A stretch of 64,000 bases of DNA from Clostridium_AI sp002297865. Lineage in GTDB: Bacteria; Bacillota; Clostridia; Lachnospirales; Lachnospiraceae. The stretch covers positions 1 to 64,000 of the forward strand of contig CALFNR010000183.1 of the NCBI GenBank assembly GCA_937903005.1, given 5' to 3'. The position numbers and the translations under genes were made by a program. Positions 34,601-43,207 of the stretch are shown here, piece by piece (the stretch's first letter is position 1; the number at the start of each line of letters is the position of its first letter). The notes beneath the pieces were generated by a model. It did no database searches. It was not told the DNA's origin and saw nothing but the letters and a program-made list of their open reading frames with translations.

Positions 34601-35574
34601 TCACATACGATGAATCAACAGATGGCTGGGCTGGTGCAACAATTACAAAAGAAGCAAACTGGTCTGGTTGTAATGCACTACAGTTATGGACAATTCCTGA
34701 TGGTAACAATCAGAAAACTGTAGTTCAGGTTACTGCAAACAGCAAAGTATATGAAGTTTATTTAGATAAATATACACAATATGCAAATTCAACAGAACCA
34801 ATGTTAATCACAATTCCATTTAGTGAATTCTGTGAAAGAGATACAGTAGGAAATCCAAAAGGTGGTTTAGTAAATGATTCTTCTGCAATTTCTTCTATAG
34901 GCCTTTGGGTAAATGCAATCGAAGGTTCAGCAGCAGTAAAAGATGATAGAGTAACAGGAACTATTTACTACGATGCAGTGAAAGCCGTTAAGAGTGATTC
35001 TTCTGCAATTACATTTGAGAAGACTGGTACTACAGAGCCAACACCAAGTGTAGAACCAAGCGAAGAGCCAACACCAAGTGTAGAACCAAGCGAAGAGCCA
35101 ACACCAAGTGTAGAACCAAGTGAAGAGCCAACACCAAGTGTAGAACCAAGTGAAGAACCAGCACCAAGTGTTGCACCAGTAGATGGAATCAATCCTAAGG
35201 TTGAAGTTACAACAAATCATAGTGGTAATATTTCGCAGGTTTACTCTATTACAAATGGAGGAAAAAAAGCATTTGATTTATCCAAACTTACTATCCGTTA
35301 CAACTACTCTAAAGATGGTAACAAAGCACAGCAGTTCTGGTGTGATAGTGCAGGTCTGTCCTTAAGCACAGCACCATACTATGTAAACTATTCTTCTAAT
35401 GTAAAAGGTACATTTGGAGATGGATACTTAGAACTTTCTTTCGATGAAGTTTATATGATTGATGCTGGAACATTAAACGTTCAAGTAAGATGGAACCAGG
35501 AAGACTGGTCAAGTTATACAAACTTCAAAGAAGGAAATGTAGAAGTTTATTATGATGGTCAGTTGATTAAGTAA
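31615..35574 (+). CDS. Secreted multi-domain GH26 beta-mannanase
   Basis: 1319 residues, GTG start behind GGGAG. Signal peptide (about 1-36, ending VAKAAS); two similar 170-residue beta-sandwich modules (about 42-212 and 217-390, sharing FTTGADGWEYGT-like starts and ending FDNIKL or LDNISI) that look like CBM27-type mannan binders; GH26 catalytic domain (about 430-835) with acid/base E624 in FHENTGGW and nucleophile E732 in VTETG; an Ig-like stretch; a further CBM-like module (about 955-1130); a TPSVEPSEEP repeat linker (1143-1182); and a C-terminal CBM3-like cellulose-binding module (about 1188-1319). It hydrolyses beta-mannan or glucomannan while attached to cellulose. No dockerin, so it acts as a free enzyme. 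Confidence 0.92.
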   Translation: MRKKYLYKKIGAMMLAAAVMGTTVTPTPFTGFVAKAASEESEATVLKQWSFTTGADGWEYGTSWEYQYDGIENSSVSWDDGKLKATVDYSKNAADSWSQMAIKTWVNNTMDLTGLNVCTFDFYYDSSCMTQGSFMFKLFSNGAGIDQSVTYDKADEKTVEGTIKKVSITVDLGELTSEDIATTNDFAICLIGNQTDYTGDVWFDNIKLLSTTVQEKPLNVIKQYTFNNSAESWYYGTGWEYNYSGAANSSVGYEDGMLKVMVDYSKDSAQTWSQLAACVWENSGMDLTGANTASLDFFYDKTLLKSGSFKLKLYSNDHLECTTDVDFSDAVEVEGTNLIKVPVKFYFETLTDAANINDLAVCIIGNSTAYKGPIYLDNISIMKDAAVTSSYVNSTIKPTGAKYKQSIKDGVLTTYDKDGQEVYTKLATQVPTVDKDATDVAKQAYAYLKAVGSTDTVIYGHQDDTFAKAGSSALSTSDTYDVTGAYAGVFGIDALALAGQEYSASRFNSEIVPKTGAQRVPETLAGNVEAAAKLSNMAIESGAIVTLSAHMPNFSKTTAGNYDGVHSYTKYNFSGYTVNDLSGNVMDQMLPGGQYNDKFNCYLDMIAEYAKQVNGAILFRPFHENTGGWFWWGASCCDPETYKNVFRYTVEYLRDTKDVHNMLYEYGPSSDAESVEDYGVRYPGDEYVDIVGFDMYNSNPKNDDTFVNQLKSQLDIVGEFAAQHNKLFAVTETGMASSSIDKGDNQTAVHKTGNKDKDWYKKVSETVGKSDASYFLLWANFSENDGFYSPYVKSVNEDGSLYGHELLDNFIDYYNDPRSAFTSNMADAMTQLKDVKIDTVSISDAVNGYITSPASGARILEATDITAKLSNIASTDKVEIYFYGADDKMAKVTAVTIDGSNYKATLDTATLKSLGEAVGTMALVVNGETIQTINATYNIPEPVEDPYVVDNFDTYYGVESLLNKAWSPMKLAGCSLNLELTKEAGKFYDGTHGLKFTYDESTDGWAGATITKEANWSGCNALQLWTIPDGNNQKTVVQVTANSKVYEVYLDKYTQYANSTEPMLITIPFSEFCERDTVGNPKGGLVNDSSAISSIGLWVNAIEGSAAVKDDRVTGTIYYDAVKAVKSDSSAITFEKTGTTEPTPSVEPSEEPTPSVEPSEEPTPSVEPSEEPTPSVEPSEEPAPSVAPVDGINPKVEVTTNHSGNISQVYSITNGGKKAFDLSKLTIRYNYSKDGNKAQQFWCDSAGLSLSTAPYYVNYSSNVKGTFGDGYLELSFDEVYMIDAGTLNVQVRWNQEDWSSYTNFKEGNVEVYYDGQLIK
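35041..35160 (+). repeat. Four 30-bp tandem repeats encoding the linker
   Basis: Four exact-length copies of a 30-bp unit encode the Pro/Glu/Ser/Thr linker TPSVEPSEEP. Copies 1 and 2 are identical; 3 and 4 differ at one or two silent positions. A degenerate fifth start follows at 35161. The near identity implies recent slippage or gene conversion, so length probably varies between strains. Confidence 0.9.
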
Positions 35575-35604
35575 TTCATAATAAAAAGAGTTTGAATTTA
35601 TATT

Positions 35605-35656
35605 GGAGCTTTTGCAAAATGAGTATAAAAAACTTATGGAGCAAAGGCTCCTTTTA
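35605..35656 (+). terminator. Mannanase terminator
   Basis: GGAGCTTTTGC (35605-35615) pairs with GCAAAGGCTCC (35641-35651, one G-U), with a 25-nt loop and TTTTAT after it. Confidence 0.65.
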
Positions 35657-35746
35657 TGCTTTTCTAAATCTAAAATTTATGTTACACTATCGGCGTATAA
35701 AGATTAATGTAACCGTACACATGAAGTACATAGAAATGGAGATATT

Positions 35747-36898
35747 ATGGATATAAACAAAGAAGCAGACTTGCTTTCTAATTATGTGGTTCGCTTAAGA
35801 AAGCATTTTCACATGCATCCAGAACTAGGAATGCAGGAGTTTGAAACTTCGAGACGTATACAAGAAGAATTAAGAGACATGGAAATCCCATTTATCAAGG
35901 TTGGAGAAACAGGTGTAATCGGCTTTGTAGGTAAAGGGGAAAAAGTAATTGCGTTGCGAGCCGATATGGACGCTCTTCCAATTACTGAAAGTACAGAAGT
36001 AAGTTATAAGTCTCAAAACGAAGGTGTCATGCATGCTTGTGGACATGATGCACACATGGCATCTCTCCTTGGAGCAGCAAGAATTTTAAAGAAATATGAA
36101 GAGGAGTTAAATTGCACAGTAAAATTAATTTTTCAGCCTTCAGAAGAAAATTGTAAGGGTGCCAAGTTAATTAGTGATCATGGACATTTAGATGATGTAG
36201 AAGAAATCTTCGGTTTACATGTATTTGGAGATATACCTTGTGGAATTGTTAATATTCAAGAGGGACCAAGAATGGCGGCAACCGATATTTTTGAGATTCA
36301 CTTAAAAGGACGTGCGGGGCATGCAGGAAAGCCACAGCAATGCGTAGATGCAACAGTAGCAGGAGCAGCATTAGTGATGAACTTGCAGACTGTTGTCAGT
36401 CGTGAATTAGACCCTAACGCCTCTGCAGTATTAACAGTAGGTAAGTTCGTTTCTGGTACTGCTCACAATATCATATCAGGAGAAGCAACCATACGTGGAA
36501 CAGTGCGCACCTTTACACATGAGGATGGAAGACTAATCGAAAATGCAGTACATCGGATCGCTGAAAGCACAGCAGCATCATATCGTGCTAAAGTTCATGT
36601 AGATTATCAGCGTTCTCTTCATCCAGAGGTTATGAATGATAAGAAAGTAACCGAGTATGCTTTAGAATGTGCTAAGAGAGTCTTGCCGGAAAACATGTTT
36701 GTTGAACAGCCTAAGATGTTTCTAGGAGAAGATTTTTCCGTATACCAGCAACGTGTGCCAGGGACGTTTGCATTCGTGGGAGCAGGGAATGAATCACTTG
36801 GAAGAGCTTACCCAAATCATCATGATAAATTTAATATTGACGAAAAAGCAGTTATTATTGCAACAAAACTATATGTGTCTTTCGCAATGTTCCAATAA
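35747..36898 (+). CDS. M20 family amidohydrolase (carboxypeptidase/deacylase)
   Basis: 383 residues of the M20D group, which removes acyl or amino-acid groups from N-acylated amino acids and small peptides using two metal ions. HMHPELGMQEFETS, ALRADMDALPI and MHACGHDAHMASLLGAA are metal-site motifs, with the dimerisation lid at about 180-290. No signal peptide, so cytosolic. It lies just before the peptide ABC transporter, which suggests processing of imported peptides; N-acetyl-diaminopimelate deacetylase or hippurate-hydrolase activity is also possible for this group. Confidence 0.87.
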   Translation: MDINKEADLLSNYVVRLRKHFHMHPELGMQEFETSRRIQEELRDMEIPFIKVGETGVIGFVGKGEKVIALRADMDALPITESTEVSYKSQNEGVMHACGHDAHMASLLGAARILKKYEEELNCTVKLIFQPSEENCKGAKLISDHGHLDDVEEIFGLHVFGDIPCGIVNIQEGPRMAATDIFEIHLKGRAGHAGKPQQCVDATVAGAALVMNLQTVVSRELDPNASAVLTVGKFVSGTAHNIISGEATIRGTVRTFTHEDGRLIENAVHRIAESTAASYRAKVHVDYQRSLHPEVMNDKKVTEYALECAKRVLPENMFVEQPKMFLGEDFSVYQQRVPGTFAFVGAGNESLGRAYPNHHDKFNIDEKAVIIATKLYVSFAMFQ

Positions 36899-36934
36899 CA
36901 TTCGCAAAATGTTGTCATATAATAAGAAAAGTTA

Positions 36935-36963
36935 TTGCAAATGTAATATTTTTGCTATATGAT
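36935..36963 (+). promoter_or_regulatory. Promoter of the peptide ABC operon
   Basis: TTGCAA (36935-36940), 17-bp spacer, TATGAT (36958-36963), about 50 bp before the substrate-binding protein gene. Confidence 0.65.
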
Positions 36964-36974
36964 ACTAGAGTATC
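36961..36974. promoter_or_regulatory. Palindrome overlapping the peptide operon promoter
   Basis: GATACTAGAGTATC is a perfect inverted repeat (GATACT-AG-AGTATC) covering the end of the -10 and the expected start site, the classic place for a repressor. Confidence 0.4.
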
Positions 36975-37011
36975 AAATTGACCATTTTAGGTAGAAACGA
37001 GGATAAGAAAA

Positions 37012-38547
37012 ATGAAAAAACATATGATATTATTCTTGGCATTTACATTTGTAATGTCTATTGCACTCAGCGGTTGCGGAGGCGATAAGAATGATGGAAA
37101 TAGTGGTTCAGTTGTGGTAGGAATTACACAGGATCTTGATAGTCTTGACCCACACAAAGCGGTTGCGGCAGGAACTCATGAGGTATTGTTCAATGTATTT
37201 GAAGGTCTGGTAAAACCAGATAGCAAAGGAAATTTAAATCCAGCTGTGGCAAGTAAATGTGAAGACAATGAAAAAGGTGATGTTTACACATTTACAATAA
37301 GAGACGGAATCACATTCCATAATGGCGAAAAAGTCACAGCAGATGACGTTGTTTATTCCATTAAACGCGCAGGTGGTTTATTAGAGGGTGAGTCCTCTGA
37401 TATTAATATTAATAAAGCACTTCAAGGTAATGTAAAATCAGTGGAAGCGAAAGATGATAGTACAGTTGTATTAACATTAAACACTCCTGATACAGAATTA
37501 CTAGCATATATGACAGAGTCTGACTGTGCGATTATTCCTGCTAACTATAATGACCAGGAAAAAACACCAGTTGGTACAGGCCCTTATAAGTTTGTGTCTT
37601 ACGCCCCATTAGAAAGTTTTGTAATGACAGCGTATGATGGATATTGGAATAAAGAAGCATTCCCAAAGATTAAAGACGTAACATTTAAAATCAGCTCTAG
37701 TACAGACGCTGCATTCTTAGAGTTACAGTCTGGTGGTATTGATATCTTCCCTTATCTAACAGATGAACAGGCAAATCAGCTGTCAAAAGATCAATTTAAT
37801 GTTGAAATTGGTAACATGAACCTAGTTCAAGGTTTATTCTTAAATAATAAAGTGGAGCCATTTAATAATATAAAAGTTCGTCAGGCATTAAACTATGCAA
37901 TTGATAAACAGGCAATTATCGATATGGTTGCAGGTGGTAATGGTACAATCATTGGAAGCAATATGTTCCCAGGACTTGCAGCTTATTACAATGCAGATAT
38001 GGCGTCACAATATAAAGTAGATACAGAAAAGGCAAAAGAACTGTTAAAAGAAGCTGGATATGAAGATGGATTAACATTTACCATTACAGCACCTTCTAAC
38101 TATCAGTTCCATGTTGATACGGTACAGGTAATTGTAGAACAGTTAAAAGCAATTGGTGTAACAGCAAAACTGAATCTAGTTGACTGGTCAACATGGTTAA
38201 GCGATGTTTATCAAGCTCGTAACTATGAAGCTACTATCGTTGGTTTAGATGGAAACTTAGCTCCAAAGGATATCTTAGATCGTTACGACTCCAAAGCCAA
38301 TAATAACTTTGTTAATTACAGTAATGAAGAGTATGATAAGGTATTAGAGAAAGCGGTATCTACAACAGATGAAACTGAAAAAGTTGAGAATTATAAAAAA
38401 CTACAGGAAATTTTAGCGGAAGATGCAGCGTCAGTTTATATACAAGACCCTGCTAAATGTGTAGCGGTGAATAAGAAATTAGGCGGTTATCAATTCTATC
38501 CTGTATATGTGCAGGACATGTCTAGCATGTATTTTGTAGAGAAATAG
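37012..38547 (+). CDS. Peptide ABC transporter substrate-binding lipoprotein
   Basis: 511 residues, SBP family 5. Lipoprotein signal with lipobox ALSGC (Cys22), so it is anchored on the outer face of the membrane. DSLDPHKAV, FNVFEGLVKP and TFTIRDGITFHNGEKVTADDVVYS are family motifs near the N-terminus. It captures di- or oligopeptides (other members bind nickel, haem or sugars) and hands them to the permeases encoded downstream. Peptide specificity is inferred from the neighbouring M20 enzyme. Confidence 0.92.
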   Translation: MKKHMILFLAFTFVMSIALSGCGGDKNDGNSGSVVVGITQDLDSLDPHKAVAAGTHEVLFNVFEGLVKPDSKGNLNPAVASKCEDNEKGDVYTFTIRDGITFHNGEKVTADDVVYSIKRAGGLLEGESSDININKALQGNVKSVEAKDDSTVVLTLNTPDTELLAYMTESDCAIIPANYNDQEKTPVGTGPYKFVSYAPLESFVMTAYDGYWNKEAFPKIKDVTFKISSSTDAAFLELQSGGIDIFPYLTDEQANQLSKDQFNVEIGNMNLVQGLFLNNKVEPFNNIKVRQALNYAIDKQAIIDMVAGGNGTIIGSNMFPGLAAYYNADMASQYKVDTEKAKELLKEAGYEDGLTFTITAPSNYQFHVDTVQVIVEQLKAIGVTAKLNLVDWSTWLSDVYQARNYEATIVGLDGNLAPKDILDRYDSKANNNFVNYSNEEYDKVLEKAVSTTDETEKVENYKKLQEILAEDAASVYIQDPAKCVAVNKKLGGYQFYPVYVQDMSSMYFVEK

Positions 38548-38556
38548 CATTTAGCC

Positions 38557-38613
38557 AAAGACCATGAAAAGTGCCAGGACATGGAGATGTCTAGCATTTT
38601 TTCGTGGTCTTTT
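38557..38613 (+). terminator. Intra-operon hairpin after the binding protein gene
   Basis: A long interrupted stem: outer 14 bp (38557-38570 with 38599-38612), then GTGC/GCAT and GGACAT/ATGTCT inside, tetraloop GGAG. The 3' arm ends in TTT. It should cause partial termination or protect the upstream mRNA, so that binding protein exceeds permease. Confidence 0.65.
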
Positions 38614-38639
38614 GTGTAAGTAAAGGATGGATTAATACG

Positions 38640-39584
38640 ATGAAGTGGATTGGGAAGAAAGTGACATCCATGATAGTAACCTTATTTTTAGTCTCAGTTA
38701 TTGCATTTCTAGCTTTTGAGGTAGTTGCGGGAAATAGCATGTTGTCTAAAATGGGAATGGATGCATCACCAGAGCAGATAAAAGCTTTAGAAGAAGAATA
38801 TGGATTAAACAAGAGTCTCCCAGAACGTTACGGAGATTGGTTTGTTCATGCAATACAAGGTGATTTTGGAACATCTTATCAATACAATGTTCCAGTTACC
38901 GATTTAGTATCAGACCGTATGGCAGTTACAGTAGGATTAGGATTACTATCAATTGTGCTCATTCTAGCGATTTCAATTCCTCTTGGACTGTTTGTGTCAC
39001 GACATGAAGGTGGAATGTGGGATCATGTTATTTCTACATTAAACCAGGTATTCATGTCCATACCGAATTTCTTTTTGGGAATGTTAATCTGTCTGGTATT
39101 CGGAATTGTTTTTAGGTGGTTTCAGCCAGGAGCATATATTCCCATGAAACAGAGTGTGTCAGGATATTTCTCATATATCATATATCCAGCTGTCGCAATT
39201 TCAATTCCTAAGATTGCTATGGTTGTGAAGTTCTTAAAAACGTCTGTGATAAGGCAGATGAAAATGGATTATGTACGAACTGCAAGAGGGAAAGGAAACA
39301 GCGAACGGAACATTTTATATAACCATGTGCTTAAAAATGCACTAATTCCAGTTATTACGTTTCTTGCAATGATTCTTGCTGAGGTTTTAGCAGGAAGTAT
39401 TGTTTTGGAGCCAGTATTTAGTCTCCCAGGGCTTGGAAGACTCCTTGTTGTTTCGATTTCAAGTCGAGATTATCCAGTTGTGCAGGCAATTATACTTTAT
39501 ATTGCAACAATCGTAATCGTATTAAACGGTATTGTGGATATTTTATATCAGGTATTAGACCCACGAGTGAAAGAAACCGTATAA
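38640..39584 (+). CDS. Peptide ABC transporter permease (DppB/OppB type)
   Basis: 314 residues, about six membrane segments. LLSIVLILAISIPLGL lies mid-protein and the coupling-helix EAA region reads DYVRTARGKGNSERNILYNHVLKNA. ATG 38640 follows AAAGGATGG at normal spacing; the frame from 38604 adds 12 residues inside the hairpin. It pairs with the second permease 14 bp downstream to form the membrane channel. Confidence 0.92.
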   Translation: MKWIGKKVTSMIVTLFLVSVIAFLAFEVVAGNSMLSKMGMDASPEQIKALEEEYGLNKSLPERYGDWFVHAIQGDFGTSYQYNVPVTDLVSDRMAVTVGLGLLSIVLILAISIPLGLFVSRHEGGMWDHVISTLNQVFMSIPNFFLGMLICLVFGIVFRWFQPGAYIPMKQSVSGYFSYIIYPAVAISIPKIAMVVKFLKTSVIRQMKMDYVRTARGKGNSERNILYNHVLKNALIPVITFLAMILAEVLAGSIVLEPVFSLPGLGRLLVVSISSRDYPVVQAIILYIATIVIVLNGIVDILYQVLDPRVKETV

Positions 39585-39598
39585 AGGATGGTAGACCA

Positions 39599-40381
39599 AT
39601 GAAAAAGAAAAGTAAAAAATATTATATTGGAATGTGTATGATGTTGGCAGTCCTGTTGCTTGTTATGGTGGGAATCTTTTATACTCCATACGATCCAAAT
39701 GCAATGGAAGCCAGTATTAAGAACATGCCTCCAAGTTTAAGTCACTGGTTCGGTACAGATAATTTTGGACGTGATATCTTAAGCCGTGTCATGGAAGGAA
39801 GCAGAATTACATTTTTTATAGCCATATGTACAGTTGCCATAGGGTGCGTAGCAGGAAGTTTCATTGGCGCTGTTACAGGTTATTTTGGTGGAATACTAGA
39901 TACCGTTGTTATGCGTTTGAATGATGTTTTATTATCTTTTCCGTATATCTTATTAGGACTTGTTTTCATTAGTTTTTTAGGCGTTGGACGATATAACATT
40001 ATCATTGCGATGGGAATTATGTTTATTCCTAGTTTTGCCAGAGTGGTGCGAAGTGAATTTGTGATTCAGAAAGAATTAGATTATGTAAAAAATGCTAGGC
40101 TTATGGGAGCAAGTCATTTTCGCATTATGTTTGTGCATATACTTCCTAATACACTGCCTATCATATTATCAGCCATTACAATAGGATTTAACAATGCCGT
40201 ATTAACAGAAGCAGCCCTAAGCTTTCTTGGATTAGGGGTTCAGCCGCCAGATCCGAGCTTGGGAAGAATGCTGTCAGAGGCACAGGCGTATCTGACCAAT
40301 GCACCTTGGTATGCCCTTGCACCAGGTCTTATGATTATTTTTACAGTACTTGGATTTAGTTTGATAAATGAAAGGGAGTGA
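39599..40381 (+). CDS. Peptide ABC transporter permease (DppC/OppC type)
   Basis: 260 residues. One N-terminal membrane segment, then HWFGTDNFGRDILSRVMEGSR, the usual OppC periplasmic-side motif, then five more segments. The EAA coupling motif is DYVKNARLMGASHFRIMFVHILPN. Slightly shorter than many OppC proteins (about 290), but both conserved regions are complete. Its stop lies 5 bp before the ATPase start. Confidence 0.92.
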   Translation: MKKKSKKYYIGMCMMLAVLLLVMVGIFYTPYDPNAMEASIKNMPPSLSHWFGTDNFGRDILSRVMEGSRITFFIAICTVAIGCVAGSFIGAVTGYFGGILDTVVMRLNDVLLSFPYILLGLVFISFLGVGRYNIIIAMGIMFIPSFARVVRSEFVIQKELDYVKNARLMGASHFRIMFVHILPNTLPIILSAITIGFNNAVLTEAALSFLGLGVQPPDPSLGRMLSEAQAYLTNAPWYALAPGLMIIFTVLGFSLINERE

Positions 40382-40386
40382 GACAC

Positions 40387-41967
40387 ATGGAAGAATTACT
40401 TAGAATTAAAAATCTTAAAATTGCTTTTCCAAAAAAAGATGGTTACCGTACTGTTGTAGATGATGTCTCATTTTCTGTAAAACAAGGTGAAATGGTAGGA
40501 ATTGTTGGTGAGAGTGGTTCTGGAAAATCTATGACGTCACTTTCCATTATGAGACTATTGGCAAAAGAAGCATCGGTACAGGGTGGGAATATATTTTTTC
40601 AAGGAAAAGATATGCTTACTATGTCACAGACTGAGTTAGAACAGGTTCGTGGAAATGATGTATCCATGGTATTTCAGGAGCCAATGACATCACTAAATCC
40701 TGTTTTAACAATTGAAAAGCAGTTAGAAGAAGTATTTGTACTTCATGGAGAATCATCAAAAATGCAGGATACGAAAAAAGAAATATTAGACATGCTAGAA
40801 CAGGTTGGATTATCACAAGGAGAAGAGTTGCTAAAACGTTATCCTCATGAGCTTTCTGGAGGAATGAGACAAAGAGTTATGATTGCTATGGCAATGCTTC
40901 TAAAACCAAAACTTCTTATTGCAGATGAACCCACAACTGCATTGGATGTTACCATCCAGGCTCAAATTTTAAATTTAATTGAAAAATTAAATAAAGAGTA
41001 TGGAACTTCCATATTGCTGATTTCTCATGATTTAGGTGTAATAAAAAAATACTGTTCCAAAGCGATTGTAATGTGCGACGGAAAAATTGTGGAAGAAGAT
41101 ACCGTTCACAATCTTTTTTATCATCCAAAACAAGAATATACCAAAAAGCTGTTAGAAGCTGTCCCAAGCCGAAAAGTAAAGAATCAATTTTCCAGTCAAA
41201 AAGAAAAGGTGACAATGCAATCCATAACTCCAAGCATTTTACAGGTTGAAAATTTATCTGTGAGTTATGCTAATAAAAAGGGGCTGTTCGGTAAAAAACA
41301 GACGAAGGAAATAGTAAAAGATGCATCTTTGCATGTAATGGAAGGTGAAATTGTAGGTATTGTTGGAGAAAGTGGCTCAGGCAAAACAACACTTTCTAAA
41401 GCAATTGTTGGATTAGCGGATAAAAGCAAGGGGAAAATTAAGATGAAGGAAAAACGTCCTGTAATGGTATTTCAAGACCCTTATTCCTCTTTGAATCCAT
41501 CTAGAAAGGTAGGTTGGATTATTGAAGAACCATTGCGTATACAAGGTGGAATGCCCAGAAAAGAGAGAGCAAAACGAGTGGAAGAAATGCTTTTGCAGGT
41601 AGGACTTCCAATCGAATATAAGGAGCGTTATATCTGGCAGTTAAGTGGTGGTCAAAGGCAGCGTGTAAGTATAGCAGCCGCTTTGATTACCAATGCAAAA
41701 TTTATCGTGTTAGATGAACCTGTTTCCGCCTTAGATGTTACCATACAGGCACAAATTTTAAAGCTTCTGATTGAGTTAAGAGAAAAATATGATCTGTCCT
41801 ATTTATTCATTTCACATGACTTAAATGTAGTATATCAGCTTTGTGATCGTGTTTACATTATGAATCAGGGGCAATTAATCGAAAATGGTACAACAGAAGA
41901 AATATTCCGTTCACCTAAAACGGAATACACGAAGAAATTGTTAAATTCTGTTTTAAGTATATCGTAA
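40387..41967 (+). CDS. Fused dipeptide/oligopeptide ABC ATPase (OppD-OppF in one chain)
   Basis: 526 residues containing two complete ATPase domains. Domain 1 (about 1-265): Walker A GESGSGKS at 41-48, signature LSGGMRQR, Walker B LLIADEPTTALD. Domain 2 (about 285-526): Walker A GESGSGKT at 327-334, signature LSGGQRQRVS, Walker B FIVLDEPVSALD. So one gene replaces the usual OppD and OppF pair. ATG 40387 has GGGAG 9 bp upstream; GTG 40378 would abut the ribosome-binding site. Powers uptake by the two permeases. Confidence 0.93.
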   Translation: MEELLRIKNLKIAFPKKDGYRTVVDDVSFSVKQGEMVGIVGESGSGKSMTSLSIMRLLAKEASVQGGNIFFQGKDMLTMSQTELEQVRGNDVSMVFQEPMTSLNPVLTIEKQLEEVFVLHGESSKMQDTKKEILDMLEQVGLSQGEELLKRYPHELSGGMRQRVMIAMAMLLKPKLLIADEPTTALDVTIQAQILNLIEKLNKEYGTSILLISHDLGVIKKYCSKAIVMCDGKIVEEDTVHNLFYHPKQEYTKKLLEAVPSRKVKNQFSSQKEKVTMQSITPSILQVENLSVSYANKKGLFGKKQTKEIVKDASLHVMEGEIVGIVGESGSGKTTLSKAIVGLADKSKGKIKMKEKRPVMVFQDPYSSLNPSRKVGWIIEEPLRIQGGMPRKERAKRVEEMLLQVGLPIEYKERYIWQLSGGQRQRVSIAAALITNAKFIVLDEPVSALDVTIQAQILKLLIELREKYDLSYLFISHDLNVVYQLCDRVYIMNQGQLIENGTTEEIFRSPKTEYTKKLLNSVLSIS

Positions 41968-41987
41968 TTAAGAATTGAGGGAGTGTA

Positions 41988-43190
41988 ATGACTGAATTTT
42001 TAGTTCGTTGTTTTATTAAGGATAATGAGAATGTAAAAAGTGCAAAAGTAAGAACTTCTTATGGATTGCTTGCAAGTGTAGTAGGCATCATATGTAATTT
42101 AATTCTATTTGGAATAAAGATAGTAATAGGTACGCTTTTAAATAGTATTGCGGTTACAGCCGATGCATTCAACAACTTATCAGATGCAACGTCTAGCATA
42201 ATTGGTTTTGTAGGAACGAAACTTGCAAACAGGCCAGCGGATAAGGAACATCCTTTTGGTCATGGAAGATATGAATATGTAGCTGCACTAATCGTAGCAT
42301 TTTTAGTACTTGAAGTGGGGCTTAGCTGCTTAAAGAGTTCCTTTTCAAAAATACTTCATCCAGAACCATTAGAATTCCAGTTCTACTTAGTAATCATTTT
42401 GGTGATCTCAGTCTTAATTAAGGTCTGGTTAGGAGTATTTAATCGAAAATTAGGGAAGCGAATTAATTCTGCAATTATGAAGGCAACATCTGCTGATGCA
42501 TTTGGCGATGTGGGCATTACCAGCGCGACTGTTCTATCTGTATTGTTAGTAAAATTTGCAGGACTTAATATAGATGGGTACATTGGTCTAGTCGTATCCG
42601 TATTTGTCTTGCTTTCAGGCATTAACATTTTGAAAGAAACCATACAGCCACTTCTTGGGTTGGCCATATCCGTTGAAGATTATGAGAGAATTTCCAGATT
42701 TGTAGAGAAGTATGATTTAATAGTGGGGAGCCACGATCTGATTCTTCATAACTATGGGCCTTCCGCTCTCATGGCAACCATTCATGCTGAAGTTCCTGAT
42801 ACAACATCAATGGATAAAGCTCATGGTGTCATTGATCAGATTGAGAGAGATGCAAAAGAGCAGCTTGGTATTTTGCTTGTAATTCATATGGACCCTGTTG
42901 CGGTTGATGATGAGCAGGCCATGGCAGCAAAAGAAATTGTAATAGATGAATTAAAGAAGTTAGATGAAATAGGTACCATTCATGATTTCCGTATGGTGAA
43001 AGGAGAAGAAGAATCAAAATTAATCTTTGATTTAGTAGTTCCTCATAGCTATTCTGTCACCAGGGAAAATGATTTAATTAATAAATTAAGGGACAAGGTA
43101 CAAGAGGTTAATGGACATTATGAGTGTATCATTACGTTAGAACACAGTTACGTTGAAGAGAGGAATACACGTAGCAAGAAATCCAAGTAA
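41988..43190 (+). CDS. Cation diffusion facilitator (metal efflux)
   Basis: 400 residues: six membrane segments with the metal sites TADAFNNLSDATSS in helix 2 and HPFGHGRYEY on the following loop, TSADAFGDVGITSATV in helix 5, then a cytosolic ferredoxin-like domain (about 215-290) and a C-terminal extension of about 90 residues. It exports divalent cations (Zn, Mn, Fe or Co) against protons. The ligand set in helix 2 (DxxxD with Asn) does not by itself settle the metal. It lies 20 bp after the peptide ATPase gene. Confidence 0.9.
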   Translation: MTEFLVRCFIKDNENVKSAKVRTSYGLLASVVGIICNLILFGIKIVIGTLLNSIAVTADAFNNLSDATSSIIGFVGTKLANRPADKEHPFGHGRYEYVAALIVAFLVLEVGLSCLKSSFSKILHPEPLEFQFYLVIILVISVLIKVWLGVFNRKLGKRINSAIMKATSADAFGDVGITSATVLSVLLVKFAGLNIDGYIGLVVSVFVLLSGINILKETIQPLLGLAISVEDYERISRFVEKYDLIVGSHDLILHNYGPSALMATIHAEVPDTTSMDKAHGVIDQIERDAKEQLGILLVIHMDPVAVDDEQAMAAKEIVIDELKKLDEIGTIHDFRMVKGEEESKLIFDLVVPHSYSVTRENDLINKLRDKVQEVNGHYECIITLEHSYVEERNTRSKKSK

Positions 43191-43207
43191 CAGAAAGAGA
43201 GAGTTTT

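Noticed and set aside
34927..35220. Antisense reading frames with Trp/Cys- or Leu/Gly-rich repeats opposite the mannanase linker
   Set aside because: They are the complement of the 30-bp linker repeats, without ribosome-binding sites.
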